Assembly: GCA_031177765.1 (NCBI GenBank)
Contig: JAPSKH010000008.1
Span: 1-64,000 of the forward strand
Direction: 5' to 3'
DNA from: Microbacterium sp.
GTDB lineage: Bacteria > Actinomycetota > Actinomycetes > Actinomycetales > Microbacteriaceae
Length of the DNA: 64,000 nt
In this document: in pieces, positions 22,914-31,550 of the stretch
Position numbering within the stretch: the first letter of the stretch is position 1
Layout of the letters: every line of letters begins with the position of its first letter
Program-made: the position numbers and the translations under genes
The notes under the pieces: model-generated
Seen by the model: only the letters and a program-made list of their open reading frames with translations
Databases searched by the model: none
Told to the model about the DNA's origin: nothing

Positions 22914-23282
22914 CCTCGTCGACCTCCCGCATCACGGTGGTCCGGCGGTTCGCGTCCGCCTCCGCGGTGCGGGGGCCCATCCGTGTCGCTCCATTGTGAC
23001 TGCCGTCTCGGCCTTCCGCCAGGGTCCGGACGCTGGGAACCTGCTGGCGGTTCCGAGCCTGCGCGGCGCTCGCGGGCCCGGCCGGAACGACGGCGCAGGC
23101 GTCCGAGAAATCCTGCGGCGTTCGCGTAATAAACACCGCGGCCGTGCGTCTCTTCCAGTGAAGCGGCATCCCTCGCCCGCACCGGGGATCGCGATGCCGC
23201 CCGCGTGGGGGCACGGGGACGGTGGGGTCGGTCGGATGCTCGGGGGAGGGGCCGCCGACCTCACCGACACCGCGGCCGGCGG
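22914..23282. other. 369-bp intergenic region between the sigma factor and nagA
   Basis: Holds the ECF-type promoter at 23029-23054 and the perfect inverted repeat GGAACC (23036-23041) / GGTTCC (23049-23054) that overlaps it. Short frames on either strand lack protein-like composition and ribosome sites. The part nearest nagA (23160-23282) is GC-rich with no clear terminator. Confidence 0.6.
23029..23054 (-). promoter_or_regulatory. ECF-type promoter (GGAAC-N17-CGTC) upstream of the fused sigma factor
   Basis: Reading the minus strand, GGAAC (23054-23050) is followed after exactly 17 nt by CGTC (23032-23029), a classic ECF -35/-10 pair. It points at the sigma-factor gene 116 nt downstream, so the sigma factor may transcribe itself. 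Confidence 0.65.
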
Positions 23283-24422
23283 TCAGGAGGATGCGCCGTC
23301 CACCCAGACCCGCAGCACACGGAGATCCCGGTCCAGCAGCACCGCGTCGGCCGCCGATCCGACGTCGAGGCGGCCGAGGTCGGCACGTCCGATCGCACGT
23401 GCCGGCACCGACGTGGCCGCGGCCACGGCCGCGCTCGGTGCGACGCCCGCGGCCACGGCGTTGCGCACCGCGGCGTCCTGCGTGAGCGTCGAGCCGGCGA
23501 TGGCCTGCCCGTCCTCCAGTCGCGCGACACCTCCCGTGACGCGCACGGCGAGGCCCCCGAGCTCGTACCGGCCGTCATCGGCGCCGGCCGCCGCCATCGC
23601 ATCGGTGATGAGGGCGATCCGGCCGGGCGCGCTCGCGAAGAGGACCGCCACCAGGTCCGGGTCCACGTGCACGCCGTCGGCGATCACCTCGAGCGTGACG
23701 CGGCCGTCACGCAGCGCCGCCACGACCGGACCGGGGGCGCGGTGGTGGATGCCCGGCATCGCGTTGAACGCGTGGGTCAGCACGGTTGCGCCGAGGTCGA
23801 ACGCGCGGCGAGCCGCCTGCGCGTCGGCGTCGGTGTGGCCGACGGCGACGGTGACGCCGGCGGCGACGAAGCGCTGGATCGCCTCGTCGGCGCCGGGGAG
23901 CTCGGGGGCGAGCGTCACCTGACGGATGGTCCCGCGCCCCGCCTCCAGCAGCCGGTCGACGGATGCCGCATCCGGCGCCCGCAGCAGCGACGCCGTGTGC
24001 GCGCCCTTGTGCGCGGCGTCCAGGAACGGACCCTCCAGGTGAGAACCGAGGATGGTCGGATCCGCCGCGCACAGGTCGGCGACCATCCCGGCGCGCGTGG
24101 CGAGATCGTCGACGGAGGCGGTGACCAGCGAGATCACGGCGCGCGTGGTCCCGTGTGCGCGGTGCAGCGCCCGTGCGACGCGGATCGCGTCGGGCCCGTC
24201 GTCGAAGTTCGCACCGCCACCGCCGTGCCCGTGGATGTCGACGAAGCCGGGGGTGAGGCATCCGCCCTCGCCGTCGACCGTCTCGTCCGCCGCCGGTCTG
24301 TCGTCCCCGCGGCCGACGGCCCCGACACGGACGCCGTCGAACAGGACCCAGCCGTCCGGGTGGTCCGCGTCGACGGCCGCCGAGCCGAACACGCGGACGG
24401 AGTGCACCACCGTCCTGCTCAC
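23283..24422 (-). CDS. nagA: N-acetylglucosamine-6-phosphate deacetylase
   Basis: 379 aa. Removes acetate from GlcNAc-6-phosphate, the step before NagB. An amidohydrolase fold with metal-binding HGHGG near 61, GSHLEGPFLDAAHKGAH near 127-143 (Glu ligand), the His of VGHTDADAQAARRAF near 195, and LITDAMAAAG near 270 (catalytic Asp). GTG 24422 overlaps the hexosaminidase stop (GTGA), so the two are translationally coupled. The shorter reading is right; the open frame continues upstream inside the other gene. Confidence 0.93.
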   Translation of the reverse strand: MSRTVVHSVRVFGSAAVDADHPDGWVLFDGVRVGAVGRGDDRPAADETVDGEGGCLTPGFVDIHGHGGGGANFDDGPDAIRVARALHRAHGTTRAVISLVTASVDDLATRAGMVADLCAADPTILGSHLEGPFLDAAHKGAHTASLLRAPDAASVDRLLEAGRGTIRQVTLAPELPGADEAIQRFVAAGVTVAVGHTDADAQAARRAFDLGATVLTHAFNAMPGIHHRAPGPVVAALRDGRVTLEVIADGVHVDPDLVAVLFASAPGRIALITDAMAAAGADDGRYELGGLAVRVTGGVARLEDGQAIAGSTLTQDAAVRNAVAAGVAPSAAVAAATSVPARAIGRADLGRLDVGSAADAVLLDRDLRVLRVWVDGASS

Positions 24423-25945
24423 GACGCCGCCCAGGGGATCTCGTCCGACGGGTGGAAGCGGATGCCGAGACTGCTCCACAGCGGGCCCAGGGCGCCGACC
24501 CGCTCGCGGAACGAGGGCCAGGTGCGCAGGTCGCTCGTTCCCGTCGGAGGGGACCACGCCGCCTCGGCGACCGCCGCTATGCGCGGAAAAGCCATGACGT
24601 CGATGTCGTCGGGCGTCCGCACGAGCTCGGTCCACAGCGCCGCCTCGACCCCGAGGATGTCGGCGTCGTCGATCCCCGTGATCACGTCCGACGGCTCCCA
24701 TGAGTACGCGCGCTCGACGCTCGTCGGGCCCTTCGCCCACGCGAGCCCGCGCTCGTGTCCGGACGGGTACTTCATGTCCAGGTACGTCGCATCGGCGGGG
24801 GAGAGGATGAGCTGCCCGCCGTTGGCCACGAACGCCCGCGCCTGTTCGTCCATGCCGTCGGTCGGCGACACGAAGCCCCAGTACTGGCCGACGGTGGAAT
24901 CGGCGAGGTTCTTCGCCGATCCCGCCTCGTGCCACGCCACCGGGGTCCTGCCGAGGTCGGCGATGATTCCGCTCGCGCGGGAGACGAAGAGGTCGAAGTC
25001 CTCCCGCGATGTGCCGAGCGCCTCGTCGCCGCCCAGGTGCAGGTACGGCCCCGGGGTCAAGCGCGCCACTTCGCCGAAGACGTCGGCGACGAAGTCGTAG
25101 GTCGCCTCGTCGTGGATCCTCAGCGACGAGAAGCCGACCGCCAGGCCGTCGTACGGTCGCCCGGCCTGCGGCAGCTCGCCGCCGAACTCGCGCACCGTCT
25201 GCCGGACCTGCTCGCTCAGCACCGGGTCCTCGACGAGCTCGGGGTAGGCGAGGCCGACGGCATGCGTGTGCCCGGGCATGTCGATCTCGGGCACCACCGT
25301 CATGTGCCGGGATGCCGCGTACCGCACGATCTCGCGGTAGTCGTCCTGCGTGTAGAACCCGCCGGGGTCGCCGCCGACGGAGGACGAGGACGCAGCCGCC
25401 GTCAGCAGCGGCCGCGAGGTCAGGTGCACGCGCCAGCCCTGGTCGTCGGTCAGGTGCAGGTGCAGGACGTTGAACTTCAGCGAGGCCGCCCGGTCGATGA
25501 ACGCCTGCACGGTGCCGACCGGGTGGAAGTGGCGTGCGACGTCGAGCATCACGCCGCGGTACGCGAAGCGCGGGGCATCGTCGATGTCCACGGCCGGCAC
25601 CACCCACCCCTCGCCGGTCGCCGTGATCAGTTGCGCGAGGGTGTGGATGCCGTAGAAGAGCCCGGCGTCATCCGCGCCGGTCACGATGATCGACGCCGCG
25701 TCCGCGACGATCCGGTACGACTCGGCGGCGCCTCCGGGCTCGACGCGCACTTCGATGGCGTCCCCCGCGTCGTCCGCCGCCTCGGCGGTCTGCAGGTCCA
25801 GGCCGGTGCGGACCCGGATGATCGCGGCCAGCTCTGCCGTGGCATCCGGTCCCCCGACCAGGGCCGTCTCGCCGTCGATGCGGAACGGCGCCGCGTCGAC
25901 GGCGGTGATCGAGGCGGGCGCGGGAACGACGGGTGGCACGGACAC
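24419..25945 (-). CDS. Beta-N-acetylhexosaminidase (GH20)
   Basis: 508 aa. Cleaves terminal GlcNAc from chitobiose or glycans. A GH20b-like N-domain (about 1-130) is followed by the catalytic barrel with FNVLHLHLTDDQGWR near 165 and the catalytic Asp-Glu pair in YLHLGGDEALG near 310. No signal peptide is visible, so it probably acts on imported oligosaccharides, matching the ABC importer at 13143-16366. GTG 25945 was chosen because GGAG lies 5 nt upstream; GTG 25939 is possible. A ROK-type operator sits 60-80 nt upstream. Confidence 0.92.
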   Translation of the reverse strand: MSVPPVVPAPASITAVDAAPFRIDGETALVGGPDATAELAAIIRVRTGLDLQTAEAADDAGDAIEVRVEPGGAAESYRIVADAASIIVTGADDAGLFYGIHTLAQLITATGEGWVVPAVDIDDAPRFAYRGVMLDVARHFHPVGTVQAFIDRAASLKFNVLHLHLTDDQGWRVHLTSRPLLTAAASSSSVGGDPGGFYTQDDYREIVRYAASRHMTVVPEIDMPGHTHAVGLAYPELVEDPVLSEQVRQTVREFGGELPQAGRPYDGLAVGFSSLRIHDEATYDFVADVFGEVARLTPGPYLHLGGDEALGTSREDFDLFVSRASGIIADLGRTPVAWHEAGSAKNLADSTVGQYWGFVSPTDGMDEQARAFVANGGQLILSPADATYLDMKYPSGHERGLAWAKGPTSVERAYSWEPSDVITGIDDADILGVEAALWTELVRTPDDIDVMAFPRIAAVAEAAWSPPTGTSDLRTWPSFRERVGALGPLWSSLGIRFHPSDEIPWAAS

Positions 25946-26003
25946 GATGGCTCCATTCTCGTCGGCGAGCCGCGGCGATGGCGGCGGGTGTCGACGATGA
26001 CTA

Positions 26004-26022
26004 GTAAAGAGTCCTAACAAAC
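26004..26022. promoter_or_regulatory. Candidate ROK operator (site 2) upstream of hexosaminidase-nagA
   Basis: GTAAAGAGTCCTAACAAAC matches the site before the ROK repressor gene (11846-11864) at 15 of 19 positions, including the run CTAACAAAC. On the minus strand it reads GTTAGGA..CTTTACTAG, an imperfect dyad. It lies between hexosaminidase (-) and glyA (+), nearer the former. This suggests the aminosugar import operon and the hexosaminidase-nagA operon form one regulon. Confidence 0.65.
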
Positions 26023-26062
26023 CGGTGCGCCCGAGCCTAGCGGGTCGGCATCCGTTATGCTC

Positions 26063-26145
26063 GGGGAGTCGCGACTGGCGTTGAGGTGGACCACCACCGG
26101 GGAGCGACCGACGAGGCATTCGACCGCACGCCTGGGCCGAGGCAC
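26063..26145 (+). ncRNA. ZTP/ZMP riboswitch (pfl motif) controlling glyA
   Basis: The conserved pieces of the pfl aptamer appear in order: GCGACTGGCG (26071-26080), GGACCACCACCGGGGAGCG (to 26106) and CGCCTGGGC (26129-26137). This class senses the purine-biosynthesis intermediate ZMP/ZTP and switches on one-carbon genes such as glyA and folD, exactly the genes downstream. A -10-like TATGCT (26056-26061) immediately precedes it. A GCGCGC-TGC-GCGCGC hairpin (26177-26191) lies 11 nt before the AAGGAG ribosome site and could be part of the expression platform. Confidence 0.88.
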
Positions 26146-26213
26146 GCTATTCCAGGGGAAACCCGGTTGTTGAGTAGCGCGCTGCGCGCGCGTATCGAAC
26201 ACAAGGAGATCGC

Positions 26214-27488
26214 ATGACCGATCAGTTCTTCAACGCCCCGCTCGCCGAGGTCGATCCTGAGATCGCGCAGGTGCTCGAGCGCGAGCTGGAGCGCCAGCGG
26301 GGATACCTCGAGATGATCGCCTCCGAGAACTTCGTGCCCGTCTCGGTGCTGCAGTCGCAGGGTTCGGTGCTGACGAACAAGTACGCCGAGGGGTACCCCG
26401 GCCGCCGCTACTACGGCGGCTGCGAAGAGGTCGACGTGGCCGAGGAGCTCGCGATCGCGCGCGCCAAGGAGCTGTTCGGCGCCGAGTTCGCGAACGTCCA
26501 GCCGCACTCGGGCGCCACCGCCAACGCCGCCGTCCTGCACGCGATCGCGCGCCCGGGCGACACGCTGCTGGGCCTCTCCCTCGACCAGGGCGGTCACCTG
26601 ACCCACGGCATGAAGATCAACTTCTCCGGCCGGCTCTACAACATCGTCGCGTACGGCGTCGACCCCGAGACCTCCGTCATCGACATGGACGAGGTCGCGC
26701 GTCTGGCACGTGAGCACCAGCCGAAGGTCATCATCGCCGGCTGGTCGGCGTACCCGCGTCAGCTCGACTTCGCCCGCTTCCGCGAGATCGCCGACGAGGT
26801 CGGCGCCTACCTGTGGGTCGACATGGCGCACTTCGCCGGCCTCGTCGCCGCGGGTCTGCACCCGAACCCGGTGCCCCACGCGCACGTCGTGTCGTCGACG
26901 GTGCACAAGACGATCGGCGGGCCCCGCTCGGGCTTCATCCTCACCAACGACGCCGACATCGCCAAGAAGATCAACACCGCGGTCTTCCCGGGCCAGCAGG
27001 GCGGCCCGCTCATGCACGTGATCGCCGCGAAGGCGACCGCGTTCAAGCTCGCGGGCACCCCGGAGTTCGCCGAGCGCCAGCAGCGGGTGCTGCGCGGCGC
27101 GAAGATCATCGCCGACCGGCTGTCGCAGCAGGACGTCAAGGATGCCGGGATCGCCGTCCGCTCGGGAGGCACCGACGTGCACCTCGTGCTGGTGGACCTG
27201 CGCGACGCCGCGATCGACGGCAAGCAGGCCGAGGACCTGCTGCACGAGATCCACATCACCGTGAACCGCAACGCCGTGCCCAACGATCCGCGCCCGCCGA
27301 TGGTGACCTCGGGGCTTCGCATCGGCACGCCGGCGCTCGCGACGCGCGGCTTCGGCGACGACGAGTTCACGGAGGTCGCGGACGTCATCGCCCTGGCCCT
27401 CCAGCCCGGCGCCGACGTCGAGGCTCTGCGCGCCCGCGTGGCTGCGCTGACGTCGGCCTTCCCGCTCTACGCCGGTCTCCAGCAGTAA
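26214..27488 (+). CDS. glyA: Serine hydroxymethyltransferase
   Basis: 424 aa, full length. A PLP enzyme interconverting serine + tetrahydrofolate and glycine + 5,10-methylene-THF. N-terminal [38 protein letters not shown], and the PLP-lysine motif [16 protein letters not shown] near 225-240 are all present. AAGGAG precedes ATG 26214. It is expressed behind the ZTP riboswitch and followed by folD, so both make one-carbon units when purine synthesis is starved of formyl-THF. Confidence 0.96.
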   Translation: MTDQFFNAPLAEVDPEIAQVLERELERQRGYLEMIASENFVPVSVLQSQGSVLTNKYAEGYPGRRYYGGCEEVDVAEELAIARAKELFGAEFANVQPHSGATANAAVLHAIARPGDTLLGLSLDQGGHLTHGMKINFSGRLYNIVAYGVDPETSVIDMDEVARLAREHQPKVIIAGWSAYPRQLDFARFREIADEVGAYLWVDMAHFAGLVAAGLHPNPVPHAHVVSSTVHKTIGGPRSGFILTNDADIAKKINTAVFPGQQGGPLMHVIAAKATAFKLAGTPEFAERQQRVLRGAKIIADRLSQQDVKDAGIAVRSGGTDVHLVLVDLRDAAIDGKQAEDLLHEIHITVNRNAVPNDPRPPMVTSGLRIGTPALATRGFGDDEFTEVADVIALALQPGADVEALRARVAALTSAFPLYAGLQQ

Positions 27489-27504
27489 CCGCAGCGCGGC
27501 ATCC

Positions 27505-27573
27505 GCGAGAATCCACCGGACGGCCGAGACCATGGGCGATCGCCACGGTCTGGGCCTCCGGAAGGATTCTCGC
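27505..27573 (+). other. Long imperfect hairpin between glyA and folD
   Basis: GCGAGAATCC (27505-27514) pairs with GGATTCTCGC (27564-27573); inside, CCGG, GGCC and GACC segments (27516-27531) pair in order with GGTC, GGCC and CCGG (27547-27561). The result is an extended stem across a 69-nt segment of the 151-nt gap. It may be an intercistronic terminator, processing site or attenuator. Confidence 0.6.
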
Positions 27574-27639
27574 CGCCCGGTGGGGACGAAGGCAGCCGCC
27601 CGGTCAGGGGCGCACGGACATGAAGCAAGGAGAGATGGG

Positions 27640-28521
27640 ATGACGGCACGCAAGCTCGACGGCAAGGCCGCGGCGGCCGAGATCAAGGCGGAGCTCGCCG
27701 AGCGCGTCGCCGCACTCCGGAAGCGCGGCATCACACCGGGCATCGCGACGGTGCTGGTCGGCGCCGACCCGGCCTCGCAGCTGTACGTCGGCATGAAGCA
27801 CCGCCAGTCCGAGTCGATCGGCATGAACTCGATCCAGCGGGAGCTCCCGGCCGACGCGACGCAGGAGCAGGTCGAGGCGCTGATCGACGAGCTCAACGCC
27901 GACCCGGCCTGCCACGGCTACATCGTGCAGCTGCCCCTGCCGAAGCACATCGACACCGACGCCATCCTCGAGCGCATCGATCCGGCCAAGGACGCCGACG
28001 GCCTGCACCCGACGAACCTCGGCCGGCTCGTCCTCAACGTCAACGCGCCGATCACGACGCCGCTGCCGTGCACCCCGCGCGGTGTCATCGAGCTGCTCCT
28101 GCGCAACGACTACGACCTCACCGGCAAGGATGTCGTCGTCGTCGGACGCGGTGTCACCATCGGCCGCTCCATCGGTCTGCTGCTGACCCGCCGGGAGATC
28201 AACGCGACCGTGACGCTGACGCACACCGGCACGACCGACCTCGCGCATCACCTGCGCCAGGCCGACGTCATCGTGGCCGCGGCTGGCGTCAAGCACATCG
28301 TGCGCGCCGAGGACGTCAAGCCGGGCGCGGCCGTGCTCGATGTGGGCGTCACGCGCGAAGTCGACCCCGAGACCGGCAAGTCCACGGTCTACGGCGACGT
28401 CCACCCCGATGTGGCCGACGTCGCCGGCTGGCTGTCGCCGAACCCCGGCGGCGTCGGCCCCATGACGGTCGCGCTGCTCATGACCAACGTCGTCGAGGCC
28501 GCCGAGCGCGAGGCCGGCTGA
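27640..28521 (+). CDS. folD: Bifunctional methylene-THF dehydrogenase / methenyl-THF cyclohydrolase
   Basis: 293 aa. Interconverts 5,10-methylene-, methenyl- and 10-formyl-THF. The catalytic Lys lies in [14 protein letters not shown] near 45-58, the PS00766-type segment in [17 protein letters not shown] near 95, and the NADP motif [17 protein letters not shown] near 162. ATG 27640 follows AAGGAGAGATGGG. Probably co-transcribed with glyA through the hairpin at 27505-27573 and convergent with the ECF42 gene. Confidence 0.95.
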   Translation: MTARKLDGKAAAAEIKAELAERVAALRKRGITPGIATVLVGADPASQLYVGMKHRQSESIGMNSIQRELPADATQEQVEALIDELNADPACHGYIVQLPLPKHIDTDAILERIDPAKDADGLHPTNLGRLVLNVNAPITTPLPCTPRGVIELLLRNDYDLTGKDVVVVGRGVTIGRSIGLLLTRREINATVTLTHTGTTDLAHHLRQADVIVAAAGVKHIVRAEDVKPGAAVLDVGVTREVDPETGKSTVYGDVHPDVADVAGWLSPNPGGVGPMTVALLMTNVVEAAEREAG

Positions 28522-28551
28522 GCCTTCCCGACCGGTCGGCGCGCACCACCG

Positions 28552-28568
28552 GTCGCCGAGTCGGCGAC
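28552..28568. terminator. Short hairpin between folD and the convergent sigma gene
   Basis: GTCGCC-GAGTC-GGCGAC (28552-28568) is a perfect 6-bp stem with a 5-nt loop, flanked on both sides by GCGCGCAC sequences. It could be a weak bidirectional terminator. Confidence 0.4.
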
Positions 28569-28590
28569 GCGCGCACCGGAACGTCGCGGC

Positions 28591-29706
28591 TCAAGAGTCC
28601 CGCGTCGCGAGTCGGGCCTCGACGGCGGCCAGTGCCGCCCGCGCGCCGTCGGTCGGCGCGATCGCCACGAGCCCCCGATACAGCGTGAGGAGCGCGGAGA
28701 CGTCGAGGGTGCCGGTACGGGCGCGGTCGCAATGGACCGCCTGGATCGCCGCCTCGAGCTGGAACCGGCCGAGCGGCCGCCCGAGCGCCGATGCCCGGCG
28801 CAGGAGCGCCGCGCCCTCCGCGATGAGCTCGCGGTCCCACAGCGTCGTGTCCTGCTCGTCCAGCGGCGGCCACGGCGCATGTGCGCGCGCCGGTGCGCGC
28901 GACTGTGCATACGTCAGGAGCGCCGCAAGTCCCCACGCCTCGGGCTCGACCTCCAGCAGCGTCGCTGTCAGCACCGCGAGCCAGCGCGCCTCGTCGGCGA
29001 TCGATTCGCGGATGGCGTCGCCCTGGTCGAGCCACGAGAGGGCGTACGCGCCGTAGACAGCCTCGAGCACCGCCGGCAGCCGCGCCGGCATGTCCGCCCG
29101 GGTCGGCACGCGGAACGGGATGCCGGCGTCGCGGATGCGGCGCTTGGCGCGGACGAGCCGCTGCGCCATCGTGGCAGGTTCCACGCCGAACGCGCGCGCG
29201 ACATCGCGCGCGTCGAACCCGAGGACCGTCTGCATCATCAGGGGGCTTCGCACGGCGCGGTCCACGGCAGGATGCGCGCACGCGAACAGCAGCTCGAGCC
29301 GCCGGTCGGGGATGGTCTGCGTGCGCTCGACCCAGGCGTCGGCATCCGGGCTCTCATCGGCGAGGTGGGCAGCGACGGCGTCGTCCAGCGCGACGCTGGT
29401 GCGCTGCGCCGCCGACCGGAACAGGTCGCGCAGTCGGTTGCGGGCCACGGTGAGAAGCCAGCCTTCCGGGTTCGACGGGATGCCGGCATCCGGCCACGTG
29501 CGCAACGCACGCTCGAATGCGTCCGACAGGGCGTCCTCGGCGAGCGAGATGTCCGGGCCCCCGCGCCGGGAGGCTCCGTGCGACGCACCGGCGGCGGAAG
29601 GAGAGGGCGCGGGGAGGGTCGCAGCGGCGAGCAGCGCCAGCAGACGACCGTACGAGACGCGGGCGGCGTGCTCGGCAGCCGCCCGCGCTCGGCCGACGTC
29701 GGTCAT
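28591..29706 (-). CDS. ECF42-type RNA polymerase sigma factor with C-terminal DUF6596 domain
   Basis: 371 aa. Sigma region 2 (LAEDALSDAFERALRTWPDA, WLLTVARNRLRDLFR; about 48-95) and region 4 (VARAFGVEPATMAQRLVRAK near 175) are followed by a 190-residue C-terminal domain with PLDEQDTTLWDRELIAEGAA, the signature of ECF42 sigma factors. These typically lack an anti-sigma factor and sit beside a YCII/DGPF protein, as here: ATG 29706 overlaps that gene's stop by one base (TGATG). A Pro/Ser/Ala-rich insert occupies residues about 28-47. Confidence 0.88.
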   Translation of the reverse strand: MTDVGRARAAAEHAARVSYGRLLALLAAATLPAPSPSAAGASHGASRRGGPDISLAEDALSDAFERALRTWPDAGIPSNPEGWLLTVARNRLRDLFRSAAQRTSVALDDAVAAHLADESPDADAWVERTQTIPDRRLELLFACAHPAVDRAVRSPLMMQTVLGFDARDVARAFGVEPATMAQRLVRAKRRIRDAGIPFRVPTRADMPARLPAVLEAVYGAYALSWLDQGDAIRESIADEARWLAVLTATLLEVEPEAWGLAALLTYAQSRAPARAHAPWPPLDEQDTTLWDRELIAEGAALLRRASALGRPLGRFQLEAAIQAVHCDRARTGTLDVSALLTLYRGLVAIAPTDGARAALAAVEARLATRDS

Positions 29707-30086
29707 CAGTTCCCGAACGGGGTCCACGAGCCGTCGGTGAAGTACGTCGCCGTCGGCCGGATCTCGACGGCGCCCCATCCGACCGAGGGGGCCTTCGCAG
29801 CCCACCCGATCGCGGCGTCCAGGTCCGGCACGTCGATGACGAACGTTCCGCCGAGCTGTTCCTTGGTGTCGGCGAACGGGCCGTCCTGCACGCGCAGCTC
29901 GCCGTCCGCGGCGGTCACCGTCGTGGTCACCGCCGACGGCTGCAGCACCTCGGCGGCGCGCAGGATGCCGGCGCGATCGAGCGCCTTGGCGTACTCGTCG
30001 AACTCGCGCATGCCCTCGGCCCAGGCGTCCGGGCCCATGTCGGCCTCGGTCATCTCGGGATAGTGGAGCAGAAGCGTGTACCGCAT
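29706..30086 (-). CDS. YCII/DGPF-domain protein, partner of the ECF42 sigma factor
   Basis: 126 aa. A YciI-like fold (MRYTLLLHYPEMTEADMGPD) with the DGPF motif reading QDGPFADTKEQLGG near 66. Proteins of this type are conserved neighbours of ECF42 sigma factors and are thought to take part in the response, but the biochemical role is unsettled. ATG 30086 follows AAAGGAAAG; an upstream start at 30122 adds residues unlike the family. Confidence 0.85.
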   Translation of the reverse strand: MRYTLLLHYPEMTEADMGPDAWAEGMREFDEYAKALDRAGILRAAEVLQPSAVTTTVTAADGELRVQDGPFADTKEQLGGTFVIDVPDLDAAIGWAAKAPSVGWGAVEIRPTATYFTDGSWTPFGN

Positions 30087-30150
30087 GATGGCTTTCCTTT
30101 CGTCAGTGCCCTGTATCGACATGACGATCGAGGCCGCCGCGAATCGACAC

Positions 30151-30714
30151 TCAGCCCTTGCCGAGTTCGTCGAGCATGCGACGCTGCTCGTCGGTCAGCC
30201 CGTCGTGCGACACCGGGCGGGAAGCGGATGCCTCGCGGCGGGGGATCGCCGGAGAGGAGGCATCCGTCGCCGCGGGGCGGCCGCGGGCGGCCCGGTCGTA
30301 GAGAGCGCCCGCGCGCGCTTCGACGCGGTCGTCGATGACGTCGTAGACCGCCCATCCGATCAGCAGGATGACCGGTGGCAGCACGTAGCCCCAGAAGCCG
30401 CCGAACAGGCCGCCGCCTACGGACACGCTCGTGAGGACGACCGTGCCGATCCAGATCACGAGCGCGACGGCGAGGGCGAGCACGAGCTCGACGAGCTTCT
30501 CGCCGGCGCGGGTGCGGTTCCCGGCCGACCGCGCCGCGATCGAGCGGAACCAGCGGGTCACAAGGGGCTTGATCCAGATCACCAGCACCGTCAGGACGAA
30601 TCCCGCCCACAGCGCCGCCCAGCCGACGCGTGCCGGCGTGAGGAAGCCGATGAGGAGCAGCACCAGCACGTTGAAGACCAGCAGCGAGACGAATCGGACG
30701 ATCCACTTCTTCAT
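30151..30714 (-). CDS. Membrane protein of unknown function
   Basis: 187 aa. Membrane segments at about 7-25, 30-47, 78-100 and 105-125, then a basic cytoplasmic tail ending LTDEQRRMLDELGKG. No family recognised. ATG 30714 is preceded at exactly 6 nt by a -10-like CACAGT (30726-30721), consistent with leaderless expression, which favours this start over the long open frame that extends to 31797. Confidence 0.65.
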   Translation of the reverse strand: MKKWIVRFVSLLVFNVLVLLLIGFLTPARVGWAALWAGFVLTVLVIWIKPLVTRWFRSIAARSAGNRTRAGEKLVELVLALAVALVIWIGTVVLTSVSVGGGLFGGFWGYVLPPVILLIGWAVYDVIDDRVEARAGALYDRAARGRPAATDASSPAIPRREASASRPVSHDGLTDEQRRMLDELGKG

Positions 30715-30746
30715 GGCTTCACTGTGCCACGCCCGGCGCGGCGGGG

Positions 30747-31550
30747 TCAGTACGAGGCGCGGTCCGCGGCCTCGGCGGACGTCGTCCAGCGCGCCGCGAG
30801 AGCCTCCGAACCGCGGGCCAGGAGCGCGGTGTCGGCGCCGACGAGGATGAAGGACGCGCCGGCGTCGAGGTACGACTCCGCCGCAGCAGGATCGAACGCG
30901 TTCACTCCGACGGGCTTGCCGGCCGCCCGCACGGCCTCGAAGGTGCGCAGGACGGCGGCCACCACGTCGGGGTGCGTCTGCTGTCCGAGCAGCCCCATCG
31001 ACGCGGCGAGGTCGCTCGGTCCGACGAACACGCCGTCGACGCCGTCGACAGCGGCGATCTCGGCGGCGGCCTCGACACCCGCAGCGGTCTCGATCTGCAC
31101 GAAGAGCGACACGTGCTCGTCGCCGTTCGCCAGGTAGTCGTCCACGCGGTTCCACCGGGCGGACCGGGCGAGGGCGGAGCCCACGCCGCGGTTGCCGCGG
31201 GGCGGATAGCGGACGGCGGCGACGGCGGCTTCGGCATCCGCTGGCGAGGAGACCATCGGCACGAGCAGATTCTGCGCGCCCAGATCGAGCACCTGCTTGA
31301 TCGTCACGACGTCGCCGATCGGCACGCGCACCACGGCCGTTCCCGGGTAGGCGCTCACAGCCTGGAGCTGAGCCAGCACCGACTCGAGACCGTTGGGCGA
31401 ATGCTCCATGTCGATGAGCACCCAGTCCAGGCCCGCTCCGGCGCAGATCTCCGCGATGAGCGGCGACCCCGAGCACACCCACATGCCCGCCAGAGGCCGG
31501 GATGCCTCGGCGAGGGCGTCGCGGAAGGTCGGGTTCAGACGAAGCGGCAT
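30747..31550 (-). CDS. hpaI: 4-hydroxy-2-oxoheptanedioate aldolase
   Basis: 267 aa. A class II HpcH/HpaI aldolase splitting 4-hydroxy-2-oxoheptanedioate into pyruvate and succinic semialdehyde, the last step of the homoprotocatechuate pathway. Motifs: AGLDWVLIDMEHSPNG near 40, VQIETAAGVEAAAEIA near 142 (metal Glu), and VFVGPSDLAASMGLLG near 165-180 (metal Asp). Start ATG 31550 overlaps hpaH by 16 bp and has GGGA upstream; in-frame 31580 is possible. Last gene of the hpa operon. Succinic semialdehyde can be handled by the GabD-like enzyme at 52732. Confidence 0.9.
   Translation of the reverse strand: MPLRLNPTFRDALAEASRPLAGMWVCSGSPLIAEICAGAGLDWVLIDMEHSPNGLESVLAQLQAVSAYPGTAVVRVPIGDVVTIKQVLDLGAQNLLVPMVSSPADAEAAVAAVRYPPRGNRGVGSALARSARWNRVDDYLANGDEHVSLFVQIETAAGVEAAAEIAAVDGVDGVFVGPSDLAASMGLLGQQTHPDVVAAVLRTFEAVRAAGKPVGVNAFDPAAAESYLDAGASFILVGADTALLARGSEALAARWTTSAEAADRASY

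Noticed and set aside
30225..30266. GGATGCC/GGCATCC inverted pair considered as a fourth terminator
   Set aside because: It lies inside the coding sequence of the membrane protein tail and the arms beyond the heptamer do not pair.
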